NCBI RefSeq assembly: GCF_014873945.1
Contig: NZ_JADBEC010000001.1
Coordinates: 2,026,001-2,090,000, forward strand
Origin: Rhizobium viscosum
Lineage (GTDB): Bacteria; Pseudomonadota; Alphaproteobacteria; Rhizobiales; Rhizobiaceae
Direction: 5' to 3'
Length of the DNA stretch: 64,000 bases
Part shown: in pieces, positions 36,696 through 46,500 of the stretch
How the letters are laid out: every line of letters starts with the position of its first letter
Position numbering within the stretch: position 1 is the first letter of the stretch
Translations under genes and position numbers: made by a program
The notes under the pieces: model-generated
Told to the model about the DNA's origin: nothing
The model's input: only the letters and a program-made list of their open reading frames with translations
Database searches by the model: none

Positions 36696-37876
36696 TGAAT
36701 TTTCCGGTCAAGATCACGGAAGACAGCCTTGTCGCAAGGGCTGCCCGCGTCGCCGAAATTGCGGCAAGGCATGCGGATGCCGTCGATTTCGAAGGCCGGT
36801 TCCCGCAGGAAGCCGTCAACGCGATGAAGGCCGAGCGGCTGCTCGGTATCCAGATCCCCCGCCATCTTGGCGGCGAGGCTGCTTCCACGACCGATATTGC
36901 CGAATTGTGCTCGATGCTTGGTCAGGCCTGCGCGGCAAGCGCGATGGTCTTTGCCATGCACCATATCAAGCTTTCGAGTCTCGTCGAACACGGCGTCGAC
37001 AGCGAATGGCATAGCGCCTTCATGCGCCGTATCGCCGCCGAACAGCTTCTGATCGCTTCCGCCACCACCGAAGGGGGGATCGGCGGAAATCTGCGCAACA
37101 GCATCTGCGCCATTGAAGTCGACGGCGATATCTGCAGCTTGCAAAAGGATGCGACGGTCATTTCCTATGGCTCGCATGCCGATGCCATTCTCATCACTTC
37201 ACGCAGCCATCCGCAGGCCGCCTCTTCCGATCAGGTCCTGACCGCCTTCCTGAAAGATCAGTACACGCTCGAAAAGACGCATGCCTGGAACACGCTCGGC
37301 ATGCGCGGGACCTGCTCCGACGGCTTCCTCTTCAAGGGTGAAGCACCGGCCGCACAGATCCTGCCGAAGCCATTCGCTGAGATTGCTGCCCAGTCGATGC
37401 TTGCCTCTTCGCACCTGCTCTGGAGCGGCGTGTGGTATGGCATCGCGGTTGACGCCGTTTCCCGCGCACAGGCTTTCGTGCGTGCCGCTGCCCGCAAGTC
37501 TCCCGATGCTACCCCGCCCGGCGCACTTCGCCTCGCTGAGGTTTCCAACCTCCTGCAGATGGTGAAGTCGAATGTGGTTGCCGGCCTCAAGGCCTATGAG
37601 GACGCCAAGGCTGACGGCGACAAGCTTTCCTCGATGGGCTTTGCCGTGGCGATGAACAACGTCAAGATCGCTTCCTCGGAAACGATCCTGGAGATCGTCA
37701 ATCATGCCATGCTGATATGCGGCATCATGGGCTACAAGAATGGTACGCCCTTCAGCCTCGGACGCCATCTGCGCGATGCGCATTCCGCGCAGCTCATGAT
37801 CTCGAACGACCGCATCCTCGGCAATACGTCGAGCATGCTCCTTGTCCATAAGCAGGACACTAGCCTACTGGGGTAA
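36695..37876 (+). CDS. Acyl-CoA-dehydrogenase-like flavoprotein
   Basis: 393 residues, acyl-CoA dehydrogenase fold: N-terminal helices ([20 protein letters not shown]), a central beta domain with [13 protein letters not shown] and [16 protein letters not shown], and a helical C-terminal domain ending in [21 protein letters not shown], near FAD. The stop/start overlap with the carrier gene suggests that it acts on a carrier-bound substrate, as dehydrogenases such as PltE/PigA act on prolyl-S-carrier in pyrrole synthesis. The acyl group here is unknown; an aminoacyl thioester is the natural guess. Confidence 0.82.
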   Translation: MNFPVKITEDSLVARAARVAEIAARHADAVDFEGRFPQEAVNAMKAERLLGIQIPRHLGGEAASTTDIAELCSMLGQACAASAMVFAMHHIKLSSLVEHGVDSEWHSAFMRRIAAEQLLIASATTEGGIGGNLRNSICAIEVDGDICSLQKDATVISYGSHADAILITSRSHPQAASSDQVLTAFLKDQYTLEKTHAWNTLGMRGTCSDGFLFKGEAPAAQILPKPFAEIAAQSMLASSHLLWSGVWYGIAVDAVSRAQAFVRAAARKSPDATPPGALRLAEVSNLLQMVKSNVVAGLKAYEDAKADGDKLSSMGFAVAMNNVKIASSETILEIVNHAMLICGIMGYKNGTPFSLGRHLRDAHSAQLMISNDRILGNTSSMLLVHKQDTSLLG

Positions 37877-37880
37877 AGCC

Positions 37881-38789
37881 ATGGATATGCAGACTTCGTT
37901 TCTGGACCGGCTCTTCGAGTCCGGCCTGCTGATCGATACCGGCGTTGACGGTCTTTATGGCCGCAGCGGCCAGTTCGAAGACGTCATCGCCGCTTTCGAA
38001 CGGCTGATCGACAGGTTCGGTGGCGCCGATGGCGCCGAAGCGATGCGTTTCCCGCCCGGCATGAACCGTGCGCTCTTCGAAAAGAGCGGCTACATGAAGA
38101 GCTTCCCGCAGCTTGCCGGCACGGTGCACAGCTTCTGCGGCAGCGAACTCGACCATATGAGCCTGCTGCAATGCATGGAAGTCGGCGAGGATTGGACCAA
38201 GGATCAGAAGGCAACCGATATCGTTCTGACGCCGGCCGCCTGCTATCCGCTTTATCCGACAGTTGCCAAGCGCGGCAACCTGCCGGCCAAGGGTGGCCTC
38301 TTCGATCTCCAATCCTACTGCTTCCGCCATGAGCCTTCCAAGGATCCGGCCCGTCAGCAGCTTTTCCGCATGCGCGAATATGTGTGCATGGGCACCGAGC
38401 AGCATGTGACCGATTTCCGTCAGAGCTGGATGGACCGCGGCGTCGAAATGATGAAGCAGGTCGGTCTCGACGTGACGATCGATGTTGCCAACGACCCGTT
38501 CTTCGGCCGTGCCGGCAAGATGATGGTCAACAACCAGCGCGACCAGAACCTGAAGTTCGAGCTCTTGATCCCGATCACCTCGTCGGCAAACCCGACGGCC
38601 TGCATGAGCTTCAACTACCATCAGGACTCTTTCGGCGTGAAATGGGGCCTGAACCTCGAGGACGGCAGCGTGGCCCATACCGCCTGCGTCGGCTTCGGCC
38701 TCGAGCGAATCGCGCTCGCGCTCTTCCATCACCACGGCCTCGACGTTAAGGAATGGCCTGATAGCGTGCGGAAAGTCCTGTGGGGCTGA
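37881..38789 (+). CDS. Amino acid:[carrier protein] ligase (class II aaRS-like)
   Basis: 302 residues, catalytic core of an atypical seryl-tRNA synthetase without a tRNA-binding domain. It should activate a small amino acid (glycine or alanine in Bradyrhizobium and Agrobacterium relatives) with ATP and load it on a carrier-protein phosphopantetheine. Motif 2 is [20 protein letters not shown], motif 3 is [12 protein letters not shown]. Zinc ligands are Cys121, Glu166 and Cys269, the same C/E/C set and spacing as described for the Bradyrhizobium enzyme. A start at 37887 is also possible. Confidence 0.9.
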   Translation: MDMQTSFLDRLFESGLLIDTGVDGLYGRSGQFEDVIAAFERLIDRFGGADGAEAMRFPPGMNRALFEKSGYMKSFPQLAGTVHSFCGSELDHMSLLQCMEVGEDWTKDQKATDIVLTPAACYPLYPTVAKRGNLPAKGGLFDLQSYCFRHEPSKDPARQQLFRMREYVCMGTEQHVTDFRQSWMDRGVEMMKQVGLDVTIDVANDPFFGRAGKMMVNNQRDQNLKFELLIPITSSANPTACMSFNYHQDSFGVKWGLNLEDGSVAHTACVGFGLERIALALFHHHGLDVKEWPDSVRKVLWG

Positions 38790-38797
38790 GCGGTTCC

Positions 38798-39760
38798 ATG
38801 ACCTCGGTTTTTGCGGGTATCGATCCCGATACCTACAAGCCGCATGCGCTGCATTCCGGCGAGCGCATGTGGCCGGAGACCAATTGCTATATCGATCTCT
38901 GGATCGAGGTGCTCTCGACTTTCGGCATCGCACCCGAAGCGATGCTCGGCTTTACGCTGACGCAGGATTTCGAGGGCGACCAGTTCACCTTCTTCAAGGT
39001 GCCGCTGGAAGATCTCGAAGCGCTCTATGGCATCCGCACCACCGAGCTTGCGATCTACGACCGCGTGGAGCGGCATGTCGAGGTGCAGATCGCCCGCGGG
39101 CGGCTCTGCCTGATCGAGATGGATTCCTTCTACATGCCGGATACGCGTGGCACCGCCTACAGGCAGGAGCACGGCAAGACCACGGTTGCGATCAACCGGC
39201 TGGACTTTGCCGCCAAGCGCGTCGACTATTTCCATAATGCCGGTTATTTCCGTATCGAGGGTGAGGATTTCGACGGGCTGTTCCAGTCGCATCTGACAGA
39301 TGAGGATGCACCGTTCCTGCCCTATACGGAATTCGCCAAGTTCCCGGAACGGCCTGTCGGCGAAGTACATCTGCGCGAGGTTTCGCGGCGGCTTTTGGCT
39401 TTCCATTTCGGGCGCCGCCCGAGCGCCAATCCGATCCGCGCTTTTGCCGAGGTCTTTCCGCTACAGGTTGAGGGAGTAGCCGATCGGCCCTTCGGCTTCT
39501 TCCACAAATATGCCTTCAACACGCTACGGCAGGTGGGTGCGAATTTCGAACTCGCGGCCGATCATCTGGCTTGGCTTTCGGCCGGCGAGTTCGGCGTTGC
39601 GATCGAGGAAGCGCGCCATATCTCGGAAGCGGCGAAGTCTGTTCAGTTCCAGCTTGCGCGTGCTGTCACCCGCCGCAGGTTCGAGCCGTTGAAAGCGGCT
39701 CTTGATCCGGCTGCCGATGCATGGGATTCGATGATGGCATCGCTCGCGGAGCGGACCTGA
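38798..39760 (+). CDS. DUF1839-family protein, possible carrier-dependent aminoacyltransferase
   Basis: 320 residues. It matches what I know as DUF1839, a family found with aminoacyl carrier systems. The N-terminal region ETNCYIDLWIEVLSTFGI, then GFTLTQDFEGDQFTFFKVP, resembles BtrH-like papain-fold acyltransferases, in which an early Cys takes the acyl group from a carrier protein (inference). Conserved His, Asp and Tyr residues lie in VDYFHNAGYFRIEGED. No signal peptide or membrane segment. The start at 38798 (MTSVFAGID) is preferred over the GTG at 38780, which overlaps the ligase. Confidence 0.7.
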   Translation: MTSVFAGIDPDTYKPHALHSGERMWPETNCYIDLWIEVLSTFGIAPEAMLGFTLTQDFEGDQFTFFKVPLEDLEALYGIRTTELAIYDRVERHVEVQIARGRLCLIEMDSFYMPDTRGTAYRQEHGKTTVAINRLDFAAKRVDYFHNAGYFRIEGEDFDGLFQSHLTDEDAPFLPYTEFAKFPERPVGEVHLREVSRRLLAFHFGRRPSANPIRAFAEVFPLQVEGVADRPFGFFHKYAFNTLRQVGANFELAADHLAWLSAGEFGVAIEEARHISEAAKSVQFQLARAVTRRRFEPLKAALDPAADAWDSMMASLAERT

Positions 39761-39776
39761 AGCCGGAGATCTGACC

Positions 39777-42251
39777 ATGCGGGGGCGGTTGGCAAGCATA
39801 GGGGCTGAGGAAAGCCTGCTTTCCGAAGGCTGGAATCTGGTTCTGACCGAGCCTGACGCTTGTGCGACGCCGCACGATATCCATCTGTCGGCGCAGTTCA
39901 TTCCGGCACCCGTTCCAGGCACTGTCGCAGCAGCGCTGGAAAAAGCCGGGCTTTTCGATCGGGAAAATCCCCAGGCGCTCAACACCAGGGATGCCTGGTA
40001 TCTGACCCGCCTCTTCGATGCGGAGCCGGGCGAGGCGCTCCTGCGTTTTCAGGGACTGGCAACGGTCTGCCATGTTTTTCTCAACGGCGTGGAGATCCTT
40101 TTCTCCGAGAGCATGTTCACCGCCCATGAGATACCGGTGACGCTCGCGGGCGGCGATGAACTGGCGCTCTGCTTCCGGGCGCTCGCCCACCGCCTTGGCG
40201 AACCCGGACTGCGAGCCCGCTGGCGCCCGCAGATGATCACGCCGCAAGGGCTGAAGAATATCCGCACGACGCTGCTCGGGCATATGCCCGGCTGGTGCCC
40301 GGAAATCCATGCGGTCGGGCCGTGGCGGCCGATCTCGCTCGTGCGTCGGAGCGTTGCCTCGGTCGACAATGTCACGGTGCGTGCCGTTTTGGAGGAAAGC
40401 GGGGCGGGACGGCTCAGCGTTTCTCTTCATGCCGATGGCGAAGAGCCCGTTATGCTTCTGCGCTGCGCCGGTATCGAGCAGGGTTTCGAGAAGATCGGCG
40501 ACCGGCATTATTCGGCGATCCTCAAACTGCCTCAGGTTGAGGCCTGGTGGCCGCATACGCATGGCTCGCCGCATCTCTACGACGTGACGTTGGTTCTCGA
40601 CGGCGCGGAGCATTCGCTCGGCAAGACAGGGTTCCGGCGTGTCGAGCTCGACCACGGTGACGATGGCAGCGATTTTGCGCTTCTCGTGAATGGCGAACGG
40701 GTTTTCTGCCGTGGCGCGGTCTGGACGACAGCCGACATAGCGCGGCTGCCGGGCGAGCGCGCCAGTTATGAGCCCTTTCTGCGGCTTGCTGCCGAGGCCG
40801 GCATGAACATGATCCGCATCGGCGGGACCATGGCCTATGAGACGCCGGAATTCTTCGCGCTCTGCGACGAACTTGGGCTGATGGTCTGGCAGGACTTCAT
40901 GTTCGCCAATTTCGACTATCCGAAGAACGACAAGGCCTTTATCGGCCATGTGCATGCCGAGGTGGAGGAATTCCTGCACGGCATACAGCTTTCGCCGTCG
41001 CTCGCCGTGCTCTGCGGCGGCAGCGAAATCCACCAGCAGGCGGCGATGTTCGGCCTGCCCTCGGATTTCTGGAGCGGGCCGATCACCGACGAGATCATCC
41101 CGGCGATCTGCCAGCGCATGCGGCCTGACGTACCTTACGTCCCGAATTCGCCCTATGGCGGAGCGATGCCCTTTTCACCCAACGCGGGCGTCACGCACTA
41201 TTATGGCGTTGGCGCCTATATGCGGCCGCTTGAGGATGCGCGCCGCGCCGAGGTACGCTTTGCGGCCGAAAGCCTCGCCTTCGCACATGTACCGCAGCAA
41301 AGGACCTTGCAGCGGCATCTCGACGTGCCCTCAGTTCACAGTCCGCTCTGGAAAGAGCGGGTGCCGCGCGACCGCGGTGCCTCCTGGGATTTCGAGGATG
41401 TCAGGGACTTTTATCTCGGACTTCTCTATGACGTCGACCCCGCCAAGCTCCGCCGTGAAGATCCCGAACGTTATCTCGACCTGTCGCGCGCCGTCACAGG
41501 TGAGGTGCTGGAGGAAACCTTTGCCGAATGGCGGCGCAAGGGATCGACCTGCAACGGTGCGCTTGTCTGGACCCTGCAGGATCTGTTGCCAGGTCCCGGC
41601 TGGGGCGTAATCGATTCCACTGGCGAGCCCAAACCTGTCTGGCATGCGATGCGCCGGGCCTTCCGTCCTGCGCAGGCAGTTTTTACGGACGAGGGGACGA
41701 ATGGCCTCTATGTCCATGTCATTAACGAAACCGACAAGGTGGTGGCTCTCGAACTCGATGTCGCCTGCCTCCGTGAGGGGCGCCAGCAGGTCGCGAGCGG
41801 TAGCAGGGCCTTCAATCTCGATCCAAGAAGCGTGGAGCGGATTGCCTGCACCGATCTCTTCGGCGGCTTCTTCGATGCCACCTATGCCTTTCGTTTCGGT
41901 GCGCCATCGCATGACGTCAGCGTTGCGTGGCTGCGCTCGGCGATGGACGGCGCGCTTCTGGCGCAGGCTTTTCATTTCCCGCGTGGCCGGGCGAAAGCCT
42001 TCCACGACGCGACGATCGAGGCGTCCTTCCTGCGTGAGGGTGATGATTGGTTTATCACACTCGTGACCGACAGGCTTGCCCAGTCGGTGCATATCGATGT
42101 CGAAGGCTACCGGGCCGAAGAGGACTGGTTCCATCTGGCACCAGGCCCTGCCAAGCGAGTGAAGCTCATCGCTGCTGCGGGCATTGATCGCGATGCATTG
42201 CCGGCAGGCGAAATCAGGAGCGTCGGCGGCTTGCGCCGTTTCGCGCTTTAA
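39777..42251 (+). CDS. Glycoside hydrolase family 2, beta-mannosidase-like
   Basis: 824 residues with the GH2 order: N-terminal jelly roll (WYLTRLFDAEPGEALLRF), Ig-like domain, then the TIM barrel from about residue 290 (GMNMIRIGGTMAYETPEFF, WQDFMFANFDYP). The acid/base Glu is residue 417 (LCGGSEIHQQ; mannosidases usually have GNNE). The candidate nucleophile is Glu498 (FAAESLAF). No signal peptide is present, so it is probably cytoplasmic, which is odd for a polymer-degrading enzyme and fits trimming of a biosynthetic intermediate. It lies 16 bases after DUF1839 and 16 before a glycosyltransferase. Confidence 0.83.
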   Translation: MRGRLASIGAEESLLSEGWNLVLTEPDACATPHDIHLSAQFIPAPVPGTVAAALEKAGLFDRENPQALNTRDAWYLTRLFDAEPGEALLRFQGLATVCHVFLNGVEILFSESMFTAHEIPVTLAGGDELALCFRALAHRLGEPGLRARWRPQMITPQGLKNIRTTLLGHMPGWCPEIHAVGPWRPISLVRRSVASVDNVTVRAVLEESGAGRLSVSLHADGEEPVMLLRCAGIEQGFEKIGDRHYSAILKLPQVEAWWPHTHGSPHLYDVTLVLDGAEHSLGKTGFRRVELDHGDDGSDFALLVNGERVFCRGAVWTTADIARLPGERASYEPFLRLAAEAGMNMIRIGGTMAYETPEFFALCDELGLMVWQDFMFANFDYPKNDKAFIGHVHAEVEEFLHGIQLSPSLAVLCGGSEIHQQAAMFGLPSDFWSGPITDEIIPAICQRMRPDVPYVPNSPYGGAMPFSPNAGVTHYYGVGAYMRPLEDARRAEVRFAAESLAFAHVPQQRTLQRHLDVPSVHSPLWKERVPRDRGASWDFEDVRDFYLGLLYDVDPAKLRREDPERYLDLSRAVTGEVLEETFAEWRRKGSTCNGALVWTLQDLLPGPGWGVIDSTGEPKPVWHAMRRAFRPAQAVFTDEGTNGLYVHVINETDKVVALELDVACLREGRQQVASGSRAFNLDPRSVERIACTDLFGGFFDATYAFRFGAPSHDVSVAWLRSAMDGALLAQAFHFPRGRAKAFHDATIEASFLREGDDWFITLVTDRLAQSVHIDVEGYRAEEDWFHLAPGPAKRVKLIAAAGIDRDALPAGEIRSVGGLRRFAL

Positions 42252-42267
42252 GGACCAGGGAGCGGTC

Positions 42268-43476
42268 ATGACGATCAGGGTGCAGGCAGAAGAGGCTTTG
42301 CGGGGCGTTTATCGAAGCGTGCGTGGGCATCTGCTGCAGCGGCTGATTGTCAAATCGCGGCTTGCCTTCAATCCGCGCCGACCGGTCGAGATCGTCGGTT
42401 ATCTGTCGATGGCGGCGGGTGTGGGTGAATCCGCGCGGCTTTGTGCTGCCGCGCTCTCGCAGGCGGGTCGTGAGATCATGCTGGCCGATGTCAGTACGCA
42501 TCCGGATGAAGGCAAGCTAGTCGAATGGGCGTCCGAGCAAATCTCCGATGGCCAGCCGGGAAGCCGCATATGGCATCTCAACCCTCCCATGCTGCCGCGC
42601 GCCATCCTGAAGAAAGGCCTCGGGAATTTTACCCGTGCCTTCAATATCGGTTATTGGGCCTGGGAGCTTGAAGTGGTGCCGGCGGAATGGCGCAATGCCA
42701 TGCATTATATGAACGCCGTCTTCGTTCCCTCGGAATTCACCAGACGGGCAATCGCGCCGCATACTACTGCACCTGTCGTTGTCGTGCCGCACCCGGTGAC
42801 CGAGCGGCCGGCAGCTGACGGTATCAGGCAGAAATTCGGAATTGCCGAGGATGCTTTCCTCGTATCGTTCATCTTCAGTGCCGGCTCGTCGATCAACCGC
42901 AAGAACCCGCAGGCGGCGATCAAAGCCTTCAGGCTCTTCAGCGCCGAATGCCCCAGCGCCTTCCTGCTCATGAAGGCGAGCGGCAACCCGGGAAGGGATG
43001 AGGCGCTTCGGACGCTCATGCGGTCCGTCGAGGGCGACCCGAAGATCAGGATCGTTACCGACAATCTGGCGAGTTCGGAGATCAACGGCATTATCCGCGA
43101 TTCCAACGCCTATCTTTCGCTGCATCGCTCGGAGGGCTTCGGCCTGACGGTGGCTGAAGCGATCATGCATCGCACGCCCGTCGTATCGACCGGATGGTCG
43201 GGGACGACTGATTTTTGCGACCCCGACAATACCTGGCTGGTCGAGCCCTCACTCATCCCTGTTGTCGATGACCATCCGGAATTTGCCGATCTCAAGGCTG
43301 CCGTCTGGGCCGATCCTTCGCCAGGAACTGCAGCAATGCATCTGAGGAGCATCTACTCCGATCCCGACGCTGCGAAGCGGAAGGCGGAGGGCGCGCGAGA
43401 CTATCTGGTGCGTCATCTCGCCGACCACAGTTACGACAAGGCGCTTTCACGGCTTTCTGCGATGCAGGCGAGTTAA
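42268..43476 (+). CDS. GT4-family glycosyltransferase
   Basis: 402 residues, GT-B fold. The C-terminal half has SINRKNPQAAIKAFRLF, LMKASGNPGRDEA and the retaining E-x7-E motif EGFGLTVAEA, with the nucleotide-sugar site around it. The N-terminal half (PVEIVGYLSMAAGVGESARL) is typical of GT4 enzymes in exopolysaccharide clusters. No membrane segment; it should act at the cytoplasmic face of the membrane. AGGGAG precedes the ATG at 42268. Donor and acceptor unknown. Confidence 0.9.
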   Translation: MTIRVQAEEALRGVYRSVRGHLLQRLIVKSRLAFNPRRPVEIVGYLSMAAGVGESARLCAAALSQAGREIMLADVSTHPDEGKLVEWASEQISDGQPGSRIWHLNPPMLPRAILKKGLGNFTRAFNIGYWAWELEVVPAEWRNAMHYMNAVFVPSEFTRRAIAPHTTAPVVVVPHPVTERPAADGIRQKFGIAEDAFLVSFIFSAGSSINRKNPQAAIKAFRLFSAECPSAFLLMKASGNPGRDEALRTLMRSVEGDPKIRIVTDNLASSEINGIIRDSNAYLSLHRSEGFGLTVAEAIMHRTPVVSTGWSGTTDFCDPDNTWLVEPSLIPVVDDHPEFADLKAAVWADPSPGTAAMHLRSIYSDPDAAKRKAEGARDYLVRHLADHSYDKALSRLSAMQAS

Positions 43477-43564
43477 GCTGAGGACACCACTCCCCTTTAT
43501 TTTAACGGTTTCAATTTAGAGATGGTTTGTCTCGGCCGCGGTGCGGCTTCTAGCGGATGGACGG

Positions 43565-46500
43565 ATGTCGAAGGGCATTATTGCAAATTCGGTGATGAAT
43601 GCAGCGGCGGGCATGCTGCTTCTGGTAACGGGGTTCGCTTCCTCGATCATAACCGCGCGCCTGCTTGGCCCCGAGGCCAACGGTATCGTTGCCTTTTCGC
43701 TCTGGCTCGTCGTCACCGGCGCCTCGATTGCTGAGCTCGGCTCCAGCATCACGCTTCTGAAAACGCTGCCGCAGCTTTCAGCGCAGGGCTACAGCTTCCA
43801 ACAGCGCAGGGGATTTGCCTCGATCCTGGTCACCTTCATGGTCTGCTCCACGTTGGTGCTGCTGGGGCTTTATGCCCTGTTCTTCCTGACATCGGAGGAA
43901 ATGCACTGGGCCGATACCGCGCCGTCGGTGGCGCTGGTGACAGGCATCCTCTTCTTCATCCAGGCAATTGGCTCCTTCGTCAAATTCTACCTTATTGGAG
44001 AGAAGCGGCTCGGCACGTTCTTCCAGCTGACTCTGATCGTCTCGGTCTTCCAGCTTGTGGGCGTGGCGGTCGGCGCCGTTTTTTATGGGGTGCTGGGCGT
44101 GCTTGTCGGCTATGCGCTCGGCCAGCTCGTGCTTTTCGTCGCTACCTTGCCGATCCTCGTTACCCGTCGTGACCGCTGCGGCGTCTCGCTCAAATATCTG
44201 GCGTCGTCCTCGGTCATCCTGTCAATGCAGTTCATCATCGATTCGATCTTCCTCAACCGCATCGAACTGCTCTTCCTGCAGCAGTTCTGGTCGGTGGAAA
44301 TGGTCGGCTTCTATGCTGCCGGCCTGTCGATCGCCAATATCGCGCTGCAGCTTCCCATCCAGATGAGCGGCAGCCTGCTCCCTTATTATTCGGAACGGCG
44401 GCATACCAGCGCCGACTCGAAGTTCCCGGTCGAGGCCTTTGCCGCTGTCATCCGCAGCATGGCCTATATTGTGCTGCCCATGAGCCTCGGGCTTGCTGCG
44501 ATCTCCAGCGAACTGGTGCATGTGGTCTTCGGCGAAGCCTTCGACCGAAGCGGCGGAGTTGTTGCCCTGCTTGCGCTTGTCGCGCCTGCCTACACGCTAA
44601 TGCAGGTTCTCAGCCTGTACCTGCTTTCAATCGACAAGGCCAATGTACGGTTGAAAATCAGTGTGATAGGTGGCCTCCTGATGGTAGTGGGTTGTTTACT
44701 CATCGTACCTAGTCTTGCCGCCGAGGGTGCCGCGCTTGTGCGCATAGCCGTATTTGTTGCGATGTCGGTAATGATGGTCAGACAAACGGGATTCGGAACT
44801 CAGCTTTCGGGCCTTTATCTCAGCCTTACGAAGATTACTCTCGCGGCGGTATTTTGCGCCTGCGGTGCCATTACTGCACTTGAGCTCGTCCAGGGTCCGA
44901 TTGGTCTCGTCGCTGCGATCATCGCTGGCACATTTGCGTATTTTTCTGCGTTGAAAGTCCTCCGCGCCGTTCCGGCCGAAGATATCCAGGTGCTGCGCTC
45001 GATCCTCGCCAAGATGCCGGCGCTGCTGCAGGGACCGGCAAGGCGTGCCGTCAATTTTATCACCCCGCCGACCTCAGAAGGGGACGAGAAGAAGCCGGTC
45101 AACGAAGAATTCTCGCGCGAACCGGCAGAAGGCGCCGGTCGCGCCGCCGCCCTTCCGGTTGTCTTCGACGGGACGATCGGTCTCTTCATGCCGAAAAAGG
45201 CTGACGTCGCAAAACGTTCCGCTGCCGTTCTCTTCGTCAGCCCCTGGGGTTTCGAGGAAATGTGCACGCGAAAATTCTATCGTGTAGCGGCAGAGCATTT
45301 TTCCGACATCGGCGTGGCGAGCCTGCGTTTCGATTATACGGGCACCGGTGACGCACTCGATTTTGGAAATCAGACGCCGAGCCTGGAAATCTGGAAGAAC
45401 TCCATCCGCGCAGCCGCTTCAAAGTTGAAGGCGCTCAGTGGCTGCTCGCAGATCATCCTTGTCGGTCAGGGCCTCGGCGGCACGCTCGCTCATTTGACCG
45501 GCCATTCGATCGAGGGTGTCGACAGCGTTGTGCTGCTTGCGCCTATTCTGAGCGGCAGGGGGCATCTGCGCGAAATCAATATGTGGTCGCGGATTATCCA
45601 TGCCGACCTCGGTCTCGGCAAGGAGCATGCGCCGAGCGCCCAGGTGCAGATCGCCGGTCTGACCCTGCCGGACGCGATCGCTGCGGAAATCGGCAAGCTC
45701 AATATCAGTTCACCGCAGGATCTCGCAGCACCGAATTACCTGATCCTCGAGCGCCCGGTTCGGGTTGATGATACGGCCTTCGCCGACGCGCTGAAAGCGC
45801 TCGGCGGCAATGTCGAGCAACGCGTTTTCGAAGGTTATGACGAGCTGGTCACGAACCCGCTCTTTGCCAAGACGCCGATGGCAGTTATCGCGTTGCTCAC
45901 TGAATGGCTTGTCGAGACAACCGCGCCTGCCACATCCGCGGATCACTCTCCGCAGGAGGTCGAAAACCAGCCGCTCGCGGGTGATGGTTTTGAGGAAATT
46001 CCGGTTCGTTTCGGAGCCTTCCAGCATCTGATCGGCGTCATCAGCCGGCCGCAGGGCGAGATCAAGGGCAATGCCGTGCTCTTCATGTCGACGGCCTATG
46101 ACCGGCATGCCGGCTGGGGTCGTACGACTGTCGATATGGCGCGCGAGCTCGCTCGCCAGGGCGTCGTTTCGCTGCGCTTCGATTCCGCCAATGTCGGTGA
46201 CAGCGTTCCGCGCCCGGATGCGCCGGAACAGGTCCTCTATTCGGCGACGCAAACGGAAGACGCGCTTGCTTCGCTGGATCTCTTGGAAAGCTATGTCGCA
46301 GGACCGATCATGGTCGCAGGTCGCTGCAGCGGCGGTTATGTTGCCCTGCGCGCGGGCATCGAGGATGAGCGTCTGAAGGCGATCGTTTCCATCAATCCCT
46401 TCGTCTACTACTGGGATCCCGAGATGCCGGTGCGGCGCGAGCATGTCGTCTCCGTTCCGCGTAGCGTCGACGACTACGGCCAGCGAATGATGCGGCTCGA

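Noticed and set aside
39666..41033. 455-codon minus-strand frame opposite the GH2 gene
   Set aside because: Low-information, Arg-rich shadow; the GH2 frame has catalytic motifs.
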